Assembly: GCA_021738105.1 (NCBI GenBank)
Contig: JAIPCS010000016.1
Location: 1-25,957 of the forward strand
Reading direction: 5' to 3'
Source of the DNA: Sulfuritalea sp.
GTDB lineage: Bacteria > Pseudomonadota > Gammaproteobacteria > Burkholderiales > Rhodocyclaceae
DNA: 25,957 bases
Shown here: positions 1 to 6,730 of the stretch, one piece after another
How positions within the stretch are numbered: the first letter of the stretch is position 1
Layout of the letters: each line of letters opens with the position of its first letter
Position numbers and translations under genes: made by a program
Notes under the pieces: generated by a model
The model's input: the letters and a program-made list of their open reading frames with translations, nothing else
What the model was told of the DNA's origin: nothing
Database searches by the model: none

Positions 1-47
1 AGCAAAATGCCAAGCACCGTGAGCAGCAATTTGATGCGCCACGTCAT
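1..47 (-). CDS. 5' end of a gene with signal or anchor segment (partial)
   Basis: Reading the minus strand from position 47 gives ATG and 15 codons, MTWRIKLLLTVLGIL, before the window ends. The ATG overlaps the TGA stop of the upstream HisA-like gene in an ATGA junction, which is typical of translationally coupled operon genes. The peptide has basic residues (R4, K6) followed by a hydrophobic run, as at the start of a Sec signal peptide, lipoprotein signal or membrane anchor. Nothing can be said about function. If real, it adds an exported or membrane protein to the end of the respiratory operon. Only 47 bases are visible, so the call rests on the overlap and the hydrophobic start. Confidence 0.5.
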   Translation of the reverse strand, partial: MTWRIKLLLTVLGIL

Positions 48-769
48 GCGGCTTTTCCGGCTTCACCGAGCAAACTTTCGCGTTGCACATAGACCGCTTC
101 GGGAAGAACAATTTGCCGGCACTGGCCGAAATCAGCCCAATCGGCGAGACGTGGTTCGGGGTCCAGCAGGGGTCCGATCCAAAGCGCTGTCCCCAGTTCC
201 TCGACCAGTCCAGCACAAAGGTTGAGGTCTGTGTGGTCGTGAATATCGACTCGAACCAAAAACCGCGAAGCGCCGAGATCGCGCATGGCGGCAAGCCACC
301 ACTGGGCTAGGGTACCGGTGCTGCTGCCATCTGCCTTGATGACTTCCCAGGCGGGTTCGCAATGAGACGGCGTAACCGTCTTGAAATCGGCGTTCGACAC
401 CGTTTCAAAAGACCAACTTACGGATTGTCGCCTAAGCGGTGCGTAGATACCGATACATTCGGAACCATACGCAGCCACCAGGCGATCAATTGCCGTGCTG
501 TCGAGCAATGCAGTCTCACCGACGAAAACACAATCGGCACCTGCCGCAAGCAGTGTTGTGGTGCGTTGCTCATCGCCGCTAGGAAGAACGACGCCGGCGC
601 ACAGTGCGGCAACGGCTTCGATGCCAGGACCGTCGAACACCAGATCATCGGCATTGACCTCCATGTCGTCTGCAATGACGAGCCAGCGCCGTAACCTTAG
701 CGCGGGTTCTTCGGGAACAATAGACTCGCCGGAAGCATCGAACATCGGCTCAATAAAAGCGGTTTGCAT
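44..769 (-). CDS. HisA/HisF-like TIM-barrel protein in respiratory operon
   Basis: A 241-residue protein that resembles phosphoribosylformimino-AICAR isomerase (HisA, about 245 residues). The N-terminus EPMFDASGESIV aligns by eye with the HisA start 'iPaiDl.dG.vV', placing Asp11 at the first catalytic Asp. The segment LLAAGADCVFVGETALLDS matches the HisA phosphate-binding strand ('Ga.rviiGtaal'). The next strand, CIGIYAPLRRQ, sits where HisA has its second catalytic Asp ('vvalDvr'), and here no Asp is seen, so normal isomerase activity is doubtful. It starts six bases after the DUF309-like gene and its stop overlaps the next ATG, so it belongs to the molybdoenzyme operon and not to a his operon. 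A role in maturation or in a cofactor step is possible but is inference only. Fold assignment is moderately sure; function is unknown. Confidence 0.7.
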   Translation of the reverse strand: MQTAFIEPMFDASGESIVPEEPALRLRRWLVIADDMEVNADDLVFDGPGIEAVAALCAGVVLPSGDEQRTTTLLAAGADCVFVGETALLDSTAIDRLVAAYGSECIGIYAPLRRQSVSWSFETVSNADFKTVTPSHCEPAWEVIKADGSSTGTLAQWWLAAMRDLGASRFLVRVDIHDHTDLNLCAGLVEELGTALWIGPLLDPEPRLADWADFGQCRQIVLPEAVYVQRESLLGEAGKAA

Positions 770-775
770 ATGAGT

Positions 776-1222
776 TCAACTCGTGTATTCGAATTTCGGA
801 TAGACGAAAGGATACAGCGGACAGTCATCATCCGGCGCCAGGCCGACAAGTAGCGGACGCAGTTCCTGCAAAGCACCGAGAATCGGAGCGACATTCACCC
901 CCAGAAAGCGCGGGCTGTACTTTGCCAGCACCATCTGCGCGTCGTCGATCAGCAGCAAGGCGCCATCCTGATTCTTGTTCTGGGTGAAAAACAGCGCCAG
1001 CGTGGCGAAGGCGAGGCCTTGCAGGAACTCGGCCTCAGGATCTTTGGTGCCGAGCAGGCTGTTGCGAATCAGACGCGACCAGCGTTCGTTGAGCCAGTCA
1101 TGTAGCGCGCCCAGATCGTTGCTGTCCCACATGATTGCAACATCTCTCCAGTCGAGTTGGGTGAGCACCGATCGATCCGGCGCGGGCAACTCTTTCGGTG
1201 TGGCGAGGTCGAGGATCTTCAT
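776..1222 (-). CDS. Small helical protein, DUF309-like
   Basis: A 148-residue soluble protein. The central part (about residues 36-115) reads like DUF309: a His/Glu-containing helix (LHDWLNERW, H41, E46), then FLQGLAFATLALFFTQNKN, then GALLLIDDAQMVLAKYSP and a 'fLGVNV' turn. DUF309 proteins share 'fLqGLiqlAaal...gN..Ga..ll..a...L..y.P'. The family has no firmly known biochemical role. The chosen ATG at 1222 lies four bases after the TorD-like stop; a longer reading frame from 1273 would run into the chaperone gene and is less likely. Placement between a TorD-like chaperone and a HisA-like protein suggests an accessory role for the molybdoenzyme. The family match is by eye and moderate. Confidence 0.75.
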   Translation of the reverse strand: MKILDLATPKELPAPDRSVLTQLDWRDVAIMWDSNDLGALHDWLNERWSRLIRNSLLGTKDPEAEFLQGLAFATLALFFTQNKNQDGALLLIDDAQMVLAKYSPRFLGVNVAPILGALQELRPLLVGLAPDDDCPLYPFVYPKFEYTS

Positions 1223-1226
1223 TCGC

Positions 1227-2093
1227 TCAGCGCAAGTCGGAGAGCCCACGCATTTCTTCCAGACGCCGTACATTGTCCGGCGCCGACAGCGTGGTGGACA
1301 GGGCGTCGGTCATGCAGCCGTTGCATACCGGCTCATTCGGATTGAATTCAACGCGGATTTCATTCTTGGGCACTTCCAGCCGCGCTTGGTCTCGATCTTC
1401 GACGCGCAAGCCCATTGCTTCGATTTCCTCAGCGGCGAAACCACCCAGAAAGCGTGCCATCTCACGATAGAACGAGTGCTCTGCCGTCCCTTCGAGCAGA
1501 CGGCTGTAACCGCGTACCCAGCGCCCCAGATGCAGAGTCCAGAAAAGCTTGATCTCCTTTTGCATGCGCCGCTGCGATACGGCATCGTCTTGCTCCAGCG
1601 CTGTCGCACCGCGTTCAAGCAGCTCGGCGATGAACATCAGTTCGATTCCCAGTTGATCGGCAAACACCTCGAAGCGACCCGGTCGGAGTACAAACCCCTG
1701 GCGTTTGTAAGTCTGCATGACGTCGAAATTCGGCTCCTGCTTATAGCGCCCCGTCAGCCGTACCGATTCGACCGGAGGGAAACCGCCCGAGGCCGCAAAC
1801 AGAGTCGTGTACTCAATGGCCAGCGCCTCCAGCAAGGCATCCTGTGGGGTCGTCAGAAAATCGGCATCGAAGCGCAAGCCAGCCTCGGCAAGTTCCGCCA
1901 ATACGGCCGGCGTGCGAAGAGCCGCGACAAACTCACCCGTCGGTTCTTCGACAAACACGCCCGAGAGCAGGCGATAGACCTCAGCCCGCGACCGCCACTC
2001 GGCCACTATTTCAGCGGGCGAGGCCAGCACGGCTGCCGTCTCGCCAGCGCCGACTTCGTCGTCGTCATTCAATGCAAGTACGTTTTTCAGCAT
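1227..2093 (-). CDS. TorD-family chaperone for the molybdoenzyme
   Basis: A 288-residue, all-helical cytoplasmic protein of the TorD/DmsD/NarJ group. These chaperones bind the Tat signal of their partner molybdoenzyme and hold it for cofactor insertion before export. Visible family marks are AIEYTTLFAASGGFPPVES (about residues 92-110, the E..rLF..g...P..S motif) and DQLGIELMFIAELLE (the DHl..el.fl..L motif), followed by a helical C-terminal half. It is longer than typical TorD proteins (about 200 residues), with an acidic N-terminal extension and a C-terminal tail containing CNGCM, which could bind metal. ATG at 2093 was chosen because GGAG lies five bases upstream; a longer frame from 2144 overlaps the terminator hairpin. 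It lies after the catalytic gene and probably serves it. Confidence 0.85.
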   Translation of the reverse strand: MLKNVLALNDDDEVGAGETAAVLASPAEIVAEWRSRAEVYRLLSGVFVEEPTGEFVAALRTPAVLAELAEAGLRFDADFLTTPQDALLEALAIEYTTLFAASGGFPPVESVRLTGRYKQEPNFDVMQTYKRQGFVLRPGRFEVFADQLGIELMFIAELLERGATALEQDDAVSQRRMQKEIKLFWTLHLGRWVRGYSRLLEGTAEHSFYREMARFLGGFAAEEIEAMGLRVEDRDQARLEVPKNEIRVEFNPNEPVCNGCMTDALSTTLSAPDNVRRLEEMRGLSDLR

Positions 2094-2106
2094 GTCAACT
2101 CCAAAG

Positions 2107-2136
2107 AAAAAACGGGCCCGCTGGCTTTGGCGGGCC
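2107..2136 (-). terminator. Intrinsic terminator between catalytic subunit and chaperone genes
   Basis: On the minus strand GGCCCGC and GCGGGCC form a seven-base-pair stem (2130-2136 with 2115-2121) around an eight-base loop, directly followed by CG and six T residues. This is a textbook rho-independent shape. It lies after the molybdoenzyme stop (2194) and before the ribosome binding site of the TorD-like gene (start 2093). It probably lets only part of the transcripts read through into the accessory genes, which would give many structural subunits and few chaperones. Confidence 0.75.
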
Positions 2137-2193
2137 GAAACCAACCAGCATCAGGAGGGGTTCCATGCCGGTTGCATCTGCACAGGGACGTGC

Positions 2194-4836
2194 TTAGTGT
2201 CCGCCGCCGCTCTCCTTGTGCTTGACGCTGTCCGGACCAGCCCACGACGCCATTTCCGGATGCATCTTGCGGTGCATGTCACCGTTGTAGGCGTAGCGCA
2301 AGGTTTCCTTGTAGGCCGCGTAGTGCTTCTCCCAGTTGCCCTCCGAATCGCCGTACTTGTCGTTCGGTCCGGCCTTGGTCACCTTCACCACGGTGTCGTA
2401 CCAGCCCTGCGAACCCCCGATCGGATCGGCCACCACGGGAATGATGTTATTGGGATGAACACCCTTGTCGTCCCACCAGACGTTGTTGAGATCCGGGTCG
2501 TCCTGGCCGTGGCTCGCATCGCCCTTCTTCTCCTTGAGTTTGAGTGTCGCCAGACGACCATATTCCCAATGGCCGAATCCAGTCGGAATGGCCACAGTTT
2601 TCGGGTGTATACCTTCGGTGACGTAGGCTTTGGTAACCAGGTGACCGACACCGCTTTCGACCCGCACCAGATCACCAGTCTTGACGCCAATCTTTGCCGC
2701 TGTCTCGGTGTTGATCCACATCGGATTGCTGTGGGCGATTTCGGCCAGCCACTTCACCGCTGCGGTGCGTGACTGCTTATGCACGTTGAGCTTGAAGGTG
2801 ACCATGACCAGCTCGTCGGCCTTCATTGTCTCGTGCCAGGGAATGCGCTTGAAGGTCGGCATCGGATTGAAGCCGTACTCGGCCCACTTGTCGACCCGTA
2901 CATTGATGATGCGGTTGCCGGTGGGAAAGCCGACGTAGTTCTTGCCGTTGCGCTTGACGCCGATCGCCTTGCCGTTCTTGTTGATCGTGCCATCGCCTGC
3001 CACGGTCGCGCCGGTCATGTCGGCGCCGGACAGTTCCTTTTTGAACAGGCCGTACTCAGCCTTGATCTCGCGCCCGGTCTTGTCCGACACCTTGCCGGTC
3101 TTTGGATTGAGCTTGCCGTAGATTGGCCAGACTCCGTGCTTTTTGAGGAAATCGAGGCCGCCAGCTTCCTTCAGGCCCGGCACGTTGTCGAAGTGACGGC
3201 GCATGTAATCCTCGCCGTCCTTGAAGTCCCAGAACTGTTTCATACCGCGCTTGCCGTCCGGGTCCAGTTTCCAGATGATGTCGCGCATCATGATGCGGTT
3301 TTCGCGCGATTCACCGAGCGACTTGTGCACCGGCTGGCGAATGCCCAGCCAGGGCCACAGCGAATTGGGCATCGATTCCGGTTCCCAACGCTCGAGGTAG
3401 GGACAGTCGGGTAGGATCAGGTCGGCCAGCGCCGTTTCCTCACCCATGAATGGACTCATGGAAACGTAGTAAGGAATCAGTTTCTCATCCTTGAACATCT
3501 TGCCCCACACCGCCATGGCACCTGGGTTGGTGTAAACCGGATTGTCCTGATAGCTAAAGTAGACATTGATCTTCTGACGGCCATCGGCGATCCAGAAAGG
3601 TGTCAGGTGACTGACCTTGTGGCCGGCGAGCGGGTATTCCGGTGGATGGGCGAGCGTGGAATCCTTCTTCGGTTTGCCCGGCTCCGGACTTGGCTGCGGC
3701 CAACCCATGCCGCGTGGCAGGCAATAGCCGCCCTGCTTCTCGACATTGCCGGTCATGATCGGCAGCATCATGCACGAGCGCTCGTTGTAGGAGCCGTAAA
3801 GATGCTTGGCCGGACCGCGGTAGGTGAACAGCGTAGCCGGCTTGGTGGTGGCGAACTCGCGCGCAATCCGCTCAATGGTTTCGGCCGGCACGCCGGATAT
3901 TTTCGAGGCCCACTCCGGCGTGTAGGGCTTGTAGTTCTCCTTGAGTTCATTGACGGTGACATTGGTCCAGGTCTCGATGAACTCGGAATCCTGCAGGTTG
4001 TCGCGCAGGATTACATGGCCCATGGCCAGCGCCACGGCGCCGTCTGTTCCAGGGTGCACCGGAACCCACTCGTCGGAAAACCCGGCCGTGTTGGACAAGC
4101 GTACGTCGAAGGTGACGATTTTCATGTGGTTGTCGATGCGGCCCTCGGTCACGCGCTGCGATAGGGGATTGTGGAAGTAGGCCGCCTCAAGGATGTTGGA
4201 GCCGAAGTTCAATACGTATTTGGCGTTGGCGAAATCCGGGGTCTCGATGTCCGGCCCCCAGGTCGGCTCCATGCCGATTTTTTTCGACGACTCGCAAACC
4301 GAGGTGTGATTCAGTACCGTGGCCGAACCCAGGGTTTTCATGAAGCGATCGATCACGCCGCCGGAACGGTTGCGGCCGTACTTCAGCATGATGGTGTTGG
4401 GATCCTCCTTCAGCGCCGCATCAAGCTTGCCGGCGAGCTCGGTCAAGGCCTCGTCCCAGGTGATGCGCTTCCACTTGCCTTCACCGCGCGCGCCAACGCG
4501 CTTCAAGGGATACAGGATGCGATCCGGGTCGTAGCTGTACCACATACCAGAGTTCCCCTTGGCGCAGAGTCGGCCGCGGGTGGAGACGTGCTCCGGGTTG
4601 CCTTCGAGCTTGACCACGCGATCATTCTCGACATAGGCGATCGCACCATCCTGAATATTGCAGACATGGCAGTTGATTGGGATGGCTTTGCGCTCGGCGC
4701 CCGTAACAGGGCCGAAATCCTTGCCGCCCAGTTCGCTTTCCATGGCACTTAACATGCGCGGCGCGGCGGCCGCAACGGCACCGGTGGTGGCGCTGACCTT
4801 GAGAAACGTACGGCGTGTGACTTTTGGCATTTCCAT
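2194..4836 (-). CDS. Tat-exported molybdopterin oxidoreductase, catalytic subunit (CISM family)
   Basis: An 880-residue DMSO-reductase-superfamily catalytic subunit, most like the polysulfide/thiosulfate/tetrathionate/arsenate group that works with FeS and NrfD subunits. A Tat signal (RRTFLKVSATTGAVAAAA, residues 8-25) predicts a periplasmic enzyme. The N-terminal cluster region reads CHVCNIQDG...GRLCAKG: Cys56, Cys59 and Cys91 are present, but Asp63 (codon GAT) stands where the third Cys is usual. Cys181 in TSVCESSKK is the likely molybdenum ligand. The C-terminal molydopterin-binding domain follows (about 690-840, for example HKQSRTAAVKWLAEIAHSNP and TGDLVRVESGVG). ATG at 4836 was chosen because GGAG lies nine bases upstream; ATG at 4845 sits right against it. 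Gene order B-C-A resembles ttrBCA and srdBCA. Substrate and direction of electron flow are not known. Confidence 0.93.
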   Translation of the reverse strand: MEMPKVTRRTFLKVSATTGAVAAAAPRMLSAMESELGGKDFGPVTGAERKAIPINCHVCNIQDGAIAYVENDRVVKLEGNPEHVSTRGRLCAKGNSGMWYSYDPDRILYPLKRVGARGEGKWKRITWDEALTELAGKLDAALKEDPNTIMLKYGRNRSGGVIDRFMKTLGSATVLNHTSVCESSKKIGMEPTWGPDIETPDFANAKYVLNFGSNILEAAYFHNPLSQRVTEGRIDNHMKIVTFDVRLSNTAGFSDEWVPVHPGTDGAVALAMGHVILRDNLQDSEFIETWTNVTVNELKENYKPYTPEWASKISGVPAETIERIAREFATTKPATLFTYRGPAKHLYGSYNERSCMMLPIMTGNVEKQGGYCLPRGMGWPQPSPEPGKPKKDSTLAHPPEYPLAGHKVSHLTPFWIADGRQKINVYFSYQDNPVYTNPGAMAVWGKMFKDEKLIPYYVSMSPFMGEETALADLILPDCPYLERWEPESMPNSLWPWLGIRQPVHKSLGESRENRIMMRDIIWKLDPDGKRGMKQFWDFKDGEDYMRRHFDNVPGLKEAGGLDFLKKHGVWPIYGKLNPKTGKVSDKTGREIKAEYGLFKKELSGADMTGATVAGDGTINKNGKAIGVKRNGKNYVGFPTGNRIINVRVDKWAEYGFNPMPTFKRIPWHETMKADELVMVTFKLNVHKQSRTAAVKWLAEIAHSNPMWINTETAAKIGVKTGDLVRVESGVGHLVTKAYVTEGIHPKTVAIPTGFGHWEYGRLATLKLKEKKGDASHGQDDPDLNNVWWDDKGVHPNNIIPVVADPIGGSQGWYDTVVKVTKAGPNDKYGDSEGNWEKHYAAYKETLRYAYNGDMHRKMHPEMASWAGPDSVKHKESGGGH

Positions 4837-4859
4837 TATTTTCATCTCCTCGTGTTCGG

Positions 4860-5717
4860 TCAGTACAGGGTCTGCAATTGCTGGGGGGCCATCAGCAGCA
4901 CGTAGCGCAAGGCTGCACCGCCAACCAGGATGAGTGCGGCAGAAATCATCAGCACGCCCTGGCTCTTGCCCACGGGCGCAAACAGCAGGACAGCAGGCGC
5001 GACGCTGCCGCCCAAAAAGCCAACGCCGAGGAAGAGCAAACCCATCGTGCCTGTCGTCATGATCATGAAGGTCAGTTCCGACGCCGAGCCACCGTAGTTG
5101 GTCGTGCCCATGATTGAGATCAACATCACCGTTACCGCACCGGCGGACCAGAGCATGTACTGGCGCAAAACTTTCTGAGCTGCTTCATTTCCTGCGGCAA
5201 GCAAAGCGCCTACGGCAGAGCCCGAGGCAATCGCCATGGCGACAAACAGCACCGGAATCAATGGCGAGTTCCACACCGGTCGTGACTGGTGCACCGTCAG
5301 GTCGAAGCCGGTGTAAATCGGCAGACCCAGCGCCAGCATTGCCGTGACGAGTGCAAGCATCTTGCCCTTGGCCTCGTCACCTTTGCGTAGCGCCAGGATG
5401 TACAGCACCGAACAGATGGCGAAGGCGACGATGTTGAGCGCCCCCCAGGCCAGCGGCGAAGTGAAGTTCAGGTAGCCGGGATTGAGAATGTTGAGAAAGC
5501 GCATCGGCTGCGACAGGTCGGCGATCAGCAAAAGGCCGCCCAGTGCCAGCAGTGCGAGAGAGCCGTAGGCGGCTTTCTCGCGCAAGGGACGCAGCGCCGG
5601 CGTGATCCATGATCCATACGACATGAATGACAAACCGGCGAGGATGCCGATGACGAAGAAATAGACGGCGTAGCTCGAATGCCACGACACATCGTGAAAC
5701 CAGACGTAATCACCCAT
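4860..5717 (-). CDS. NrfD/PsrC-type membrane anchor, quinone-interacting subunit
   Basis: A 285-residue polytopic membrane protein with about eight hydrophobic helices (for example YAVYFFVIGILAGLSFMSYG, GSLALLALGGLLLIADL, GALNIVAFAICSVLYILAL, MLWSAGAVTVMLISIMG and a last one at SAALILVGGAALRYVLLM). This length and pattern fit the NrfD/PsrC family, which anchors the FeS and molybdenum subunits to the cytoplasmic membrane and exchanges electrons with the quinone pool. ATG at 5717 is preceded by GAGGGG six bases away; the longer frame to 5804 would overlap the FeS gene. It starts ten bases after the FeS gene and ends 23 bases before the catalytic gene, so the three are co-transcribed. As is usual for the family, it has no haem-binding motif that I can see. 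Confidence 0.92.
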   Translation of the reverse strand: MGDYVWFHDVSWHSSYAVYFFVIGILAGLSFMSYGSWITPALRPLREKAAYGSLALLALGGLLLIADLSQPMRFLNILNPGYLNFTSPLAWGALNIVAFAICSVLYILALRKGDEAKGKMLALVTAMLALGLPIYTGFDLTVHQSRPVWNSPLIPVLFVAMAIASGSAVGALLAAGNEAAQKVLRQYMLWSAGAVTVMLISIMGTTNYGGSASELTFMIMTTGTMGLLFLGVGFLGGSVAPAVLLFAPVGKSQGVLMISAALILVGGAALRYVLLMAPQQLQTLY

Positions 5718-5727
5718 GATGTACCCC

Positions 5728-6438
5728 TCAGATCTTGAAATTGCGCTTGAAGGCGGAACGCTCGAGTTCCATGACCTCAGGCTGGTGGTAGGCATCGCGA
5801 CCAAACTCGGTCACGTTCCGGTCGGCGCCGATGTAGAAGACGTGTGGCTTGGTCCCTTCTTCCGGGCGCAGTACCTGGGTCGCGTTGGTTGCCACGAGGT
5901 AGGACACCTCGCTGTTCGGATCGTTGATGTCACCGAATACACGCGAGCGCCCGATACAGGTCTGCACGCAGGCCGGCACCAGGTTCTGCGTCACGCGATG
6001 GAAGCAGAAGGTGCACTTGTCGACCACATTGGTGATCGGTGTGTAGGTGCGATGCGAAGGCAGCATGAAGCGCGCGTTGTAGGGGCAGGCCGCCATGCAA
6101 CTGCGACAGCCGATGCAGCGCTCGTAGCGCATCAAGATGAATCCGCCATCCTCGACTTTGTACGTGGCCTCGACCGGACAGTTGCGCACACAGGGCGCAT
6201 CGTCGCAGTGATTGCACAAGCGAGGCAGGAAATGTTTTTTTACAGCGGGATACTTGCCCACCACCTTGTATGGCACCCATGTCCGATTGACGCCCAGCGG
6301 CGTGTCGTACTCGGCCTTGCATGCTACCTGGCAAGCCATGCAACCAATGCAGCGGCGCGTATCGACGACCATGGCAAAACGCCGCTTGCCCTTGACGCCC
6401 CGCGTCTCGATGGGGGAGACCCTCAATTCTTCACTCAT
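5728..6438 (-). CDS. Four [4Fe-4S] cluster electron-transfer subunit (PsrB/TtrB type)
   Basis: A 236-residue ferredoxin-like subunit that passes electrons between the catalytic and membrane subunits. Sixteen Cys fall in the family pattern: C30-C33-C36-C40, C75-C78-C83-C87, C108-C111-C114-C118 and C142-C145-C157-C161, enough for four [4Fe-4S] clusters. There is no signal peptide, so it is likely carried through the Tat pathway with the catalytic subunit, as known for DmsB- and TtrB-like partners. ATG at 6438 was chosen for the strong ribosome binding site AGGAGG eight bases upstream; the extra 28 codons in the open frame to 6522 run into the promoter region and look non-coding. It is the first gene of the operon, directly downstream of a sigma-54 promoter. 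Confidence 0.93.
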   Translation of the reverse strand: MSEELRVSPIETRGVKGKRRFAMVVDTRRCIGCMACQVACKAEYDTPLGVNRTWVPYKVVGKYPAVKKHFLPRLCNHCDDAPCVRNCPVEATYKVEDGGFILMRYERCIGCRSCMAACPYNARFMLPSHRTYTPITNVVDKCTFCFHRVTQNLVPACVQTCIGRSRVFGDINDPNSEVSYLVATNATQVLRPEEGTKPHVFYIGADRNVTEFGRDAYHQPEVMELERSAFKRNFKI

Positions 6439-6524
6439 CTGCCTTGCCTCCTCTGAATACAGTGATTCGGTTTTTGTTCTGGTTGCAGCCGGTGTCCGGA
6501 TCAATCGTCCGACTGTTTCCATTA

Positions 6525-6540
6525 CGCAACAAGCGGGCCA
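6525..6540 (-). promoter_or_regulatory. Sigma-54 (-24/-12) promoter for the respiratory operon
   Basis: The minus strand reads TGGCCCGCTTGTTGCG, which fits the sigma-54 consensus TGGCAC(G)-N4-TTGC(A/T), with the invariant GG and GC separated by exactly ten bases. It points towards the FeS-subunit gene; transcription would start near 6513, leaving a leader of about 75 bases. The divergent operon encodes a sigma-54-dependent response regulator, which supports the call. Confidence 0.8.
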
Positions 6541-6617
6541 CTTTCACTGCCAGAAAGCTAATCCCTTGTCAGCGCTATGGTTTTTGTCTGCGCCGCGCTT
6601 CACAACTCTTCTGCGAT

Positions 6618-6635
6618 TGTTACGTTGGCGTAACA
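6618..6635. promoter_or_regulatory. Upstream activator palindrome 1
   Basis: TGTTACGTTGGCGTAACA is a perfect inverted repeat with seven-base arms (TGTTACG/CGTAACA) and a four-base centre. It lies about 80 bases upstream of the sigma-54 promoter, a normal distance for an enhancer site, and about 95 bases before the divergent regulatory genes. The likely ligand is the Fis-type helix-turn-helix of the response regulator encoded next door (inference). Confidence 0.7.
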
Positions 6636-6661
6636 GGTGCGTTTGATGTTGCATCGCAAGG

Positions 6662-6679
6662 TGCTACGCAGGCGTAACA
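6662..6679. promoter_or_regulatory. Upstream activator palindrome 2
   Basis: TGCTACGCAGGCGTAACA repeats the first palindrome with one mismatch in the left arm and the same spacing. Its centre is 44 bases from that of palindrome 1, close to four helical turns, so two regulator dimers could bind on one face of the DNA. The right half-site CGTAACA is identical in both. Confidence 0.65.
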
Positions 6680-6730
6680 CCGCATAAATCAGCAATGACG
6701 CAGCGGTTTTTCGCGCTTATCATCACTGGC

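Noticed and set aside
975..2225. Long plus-strand open frame of 416 codons
   Set aside because: It runs antisense to the TorD-like and DUF309-like genes, which have family motifs and good starts. The frame has no recognisable domain and arises from the high GC content.
2194..4836. Naming the catalytic subunit TtrA, ArxA or PsrA
   Set aside because: Gene order and regulators point in different directions, and the unusual FeS motif fits none of them from memory. A specific symbol would be a guess.
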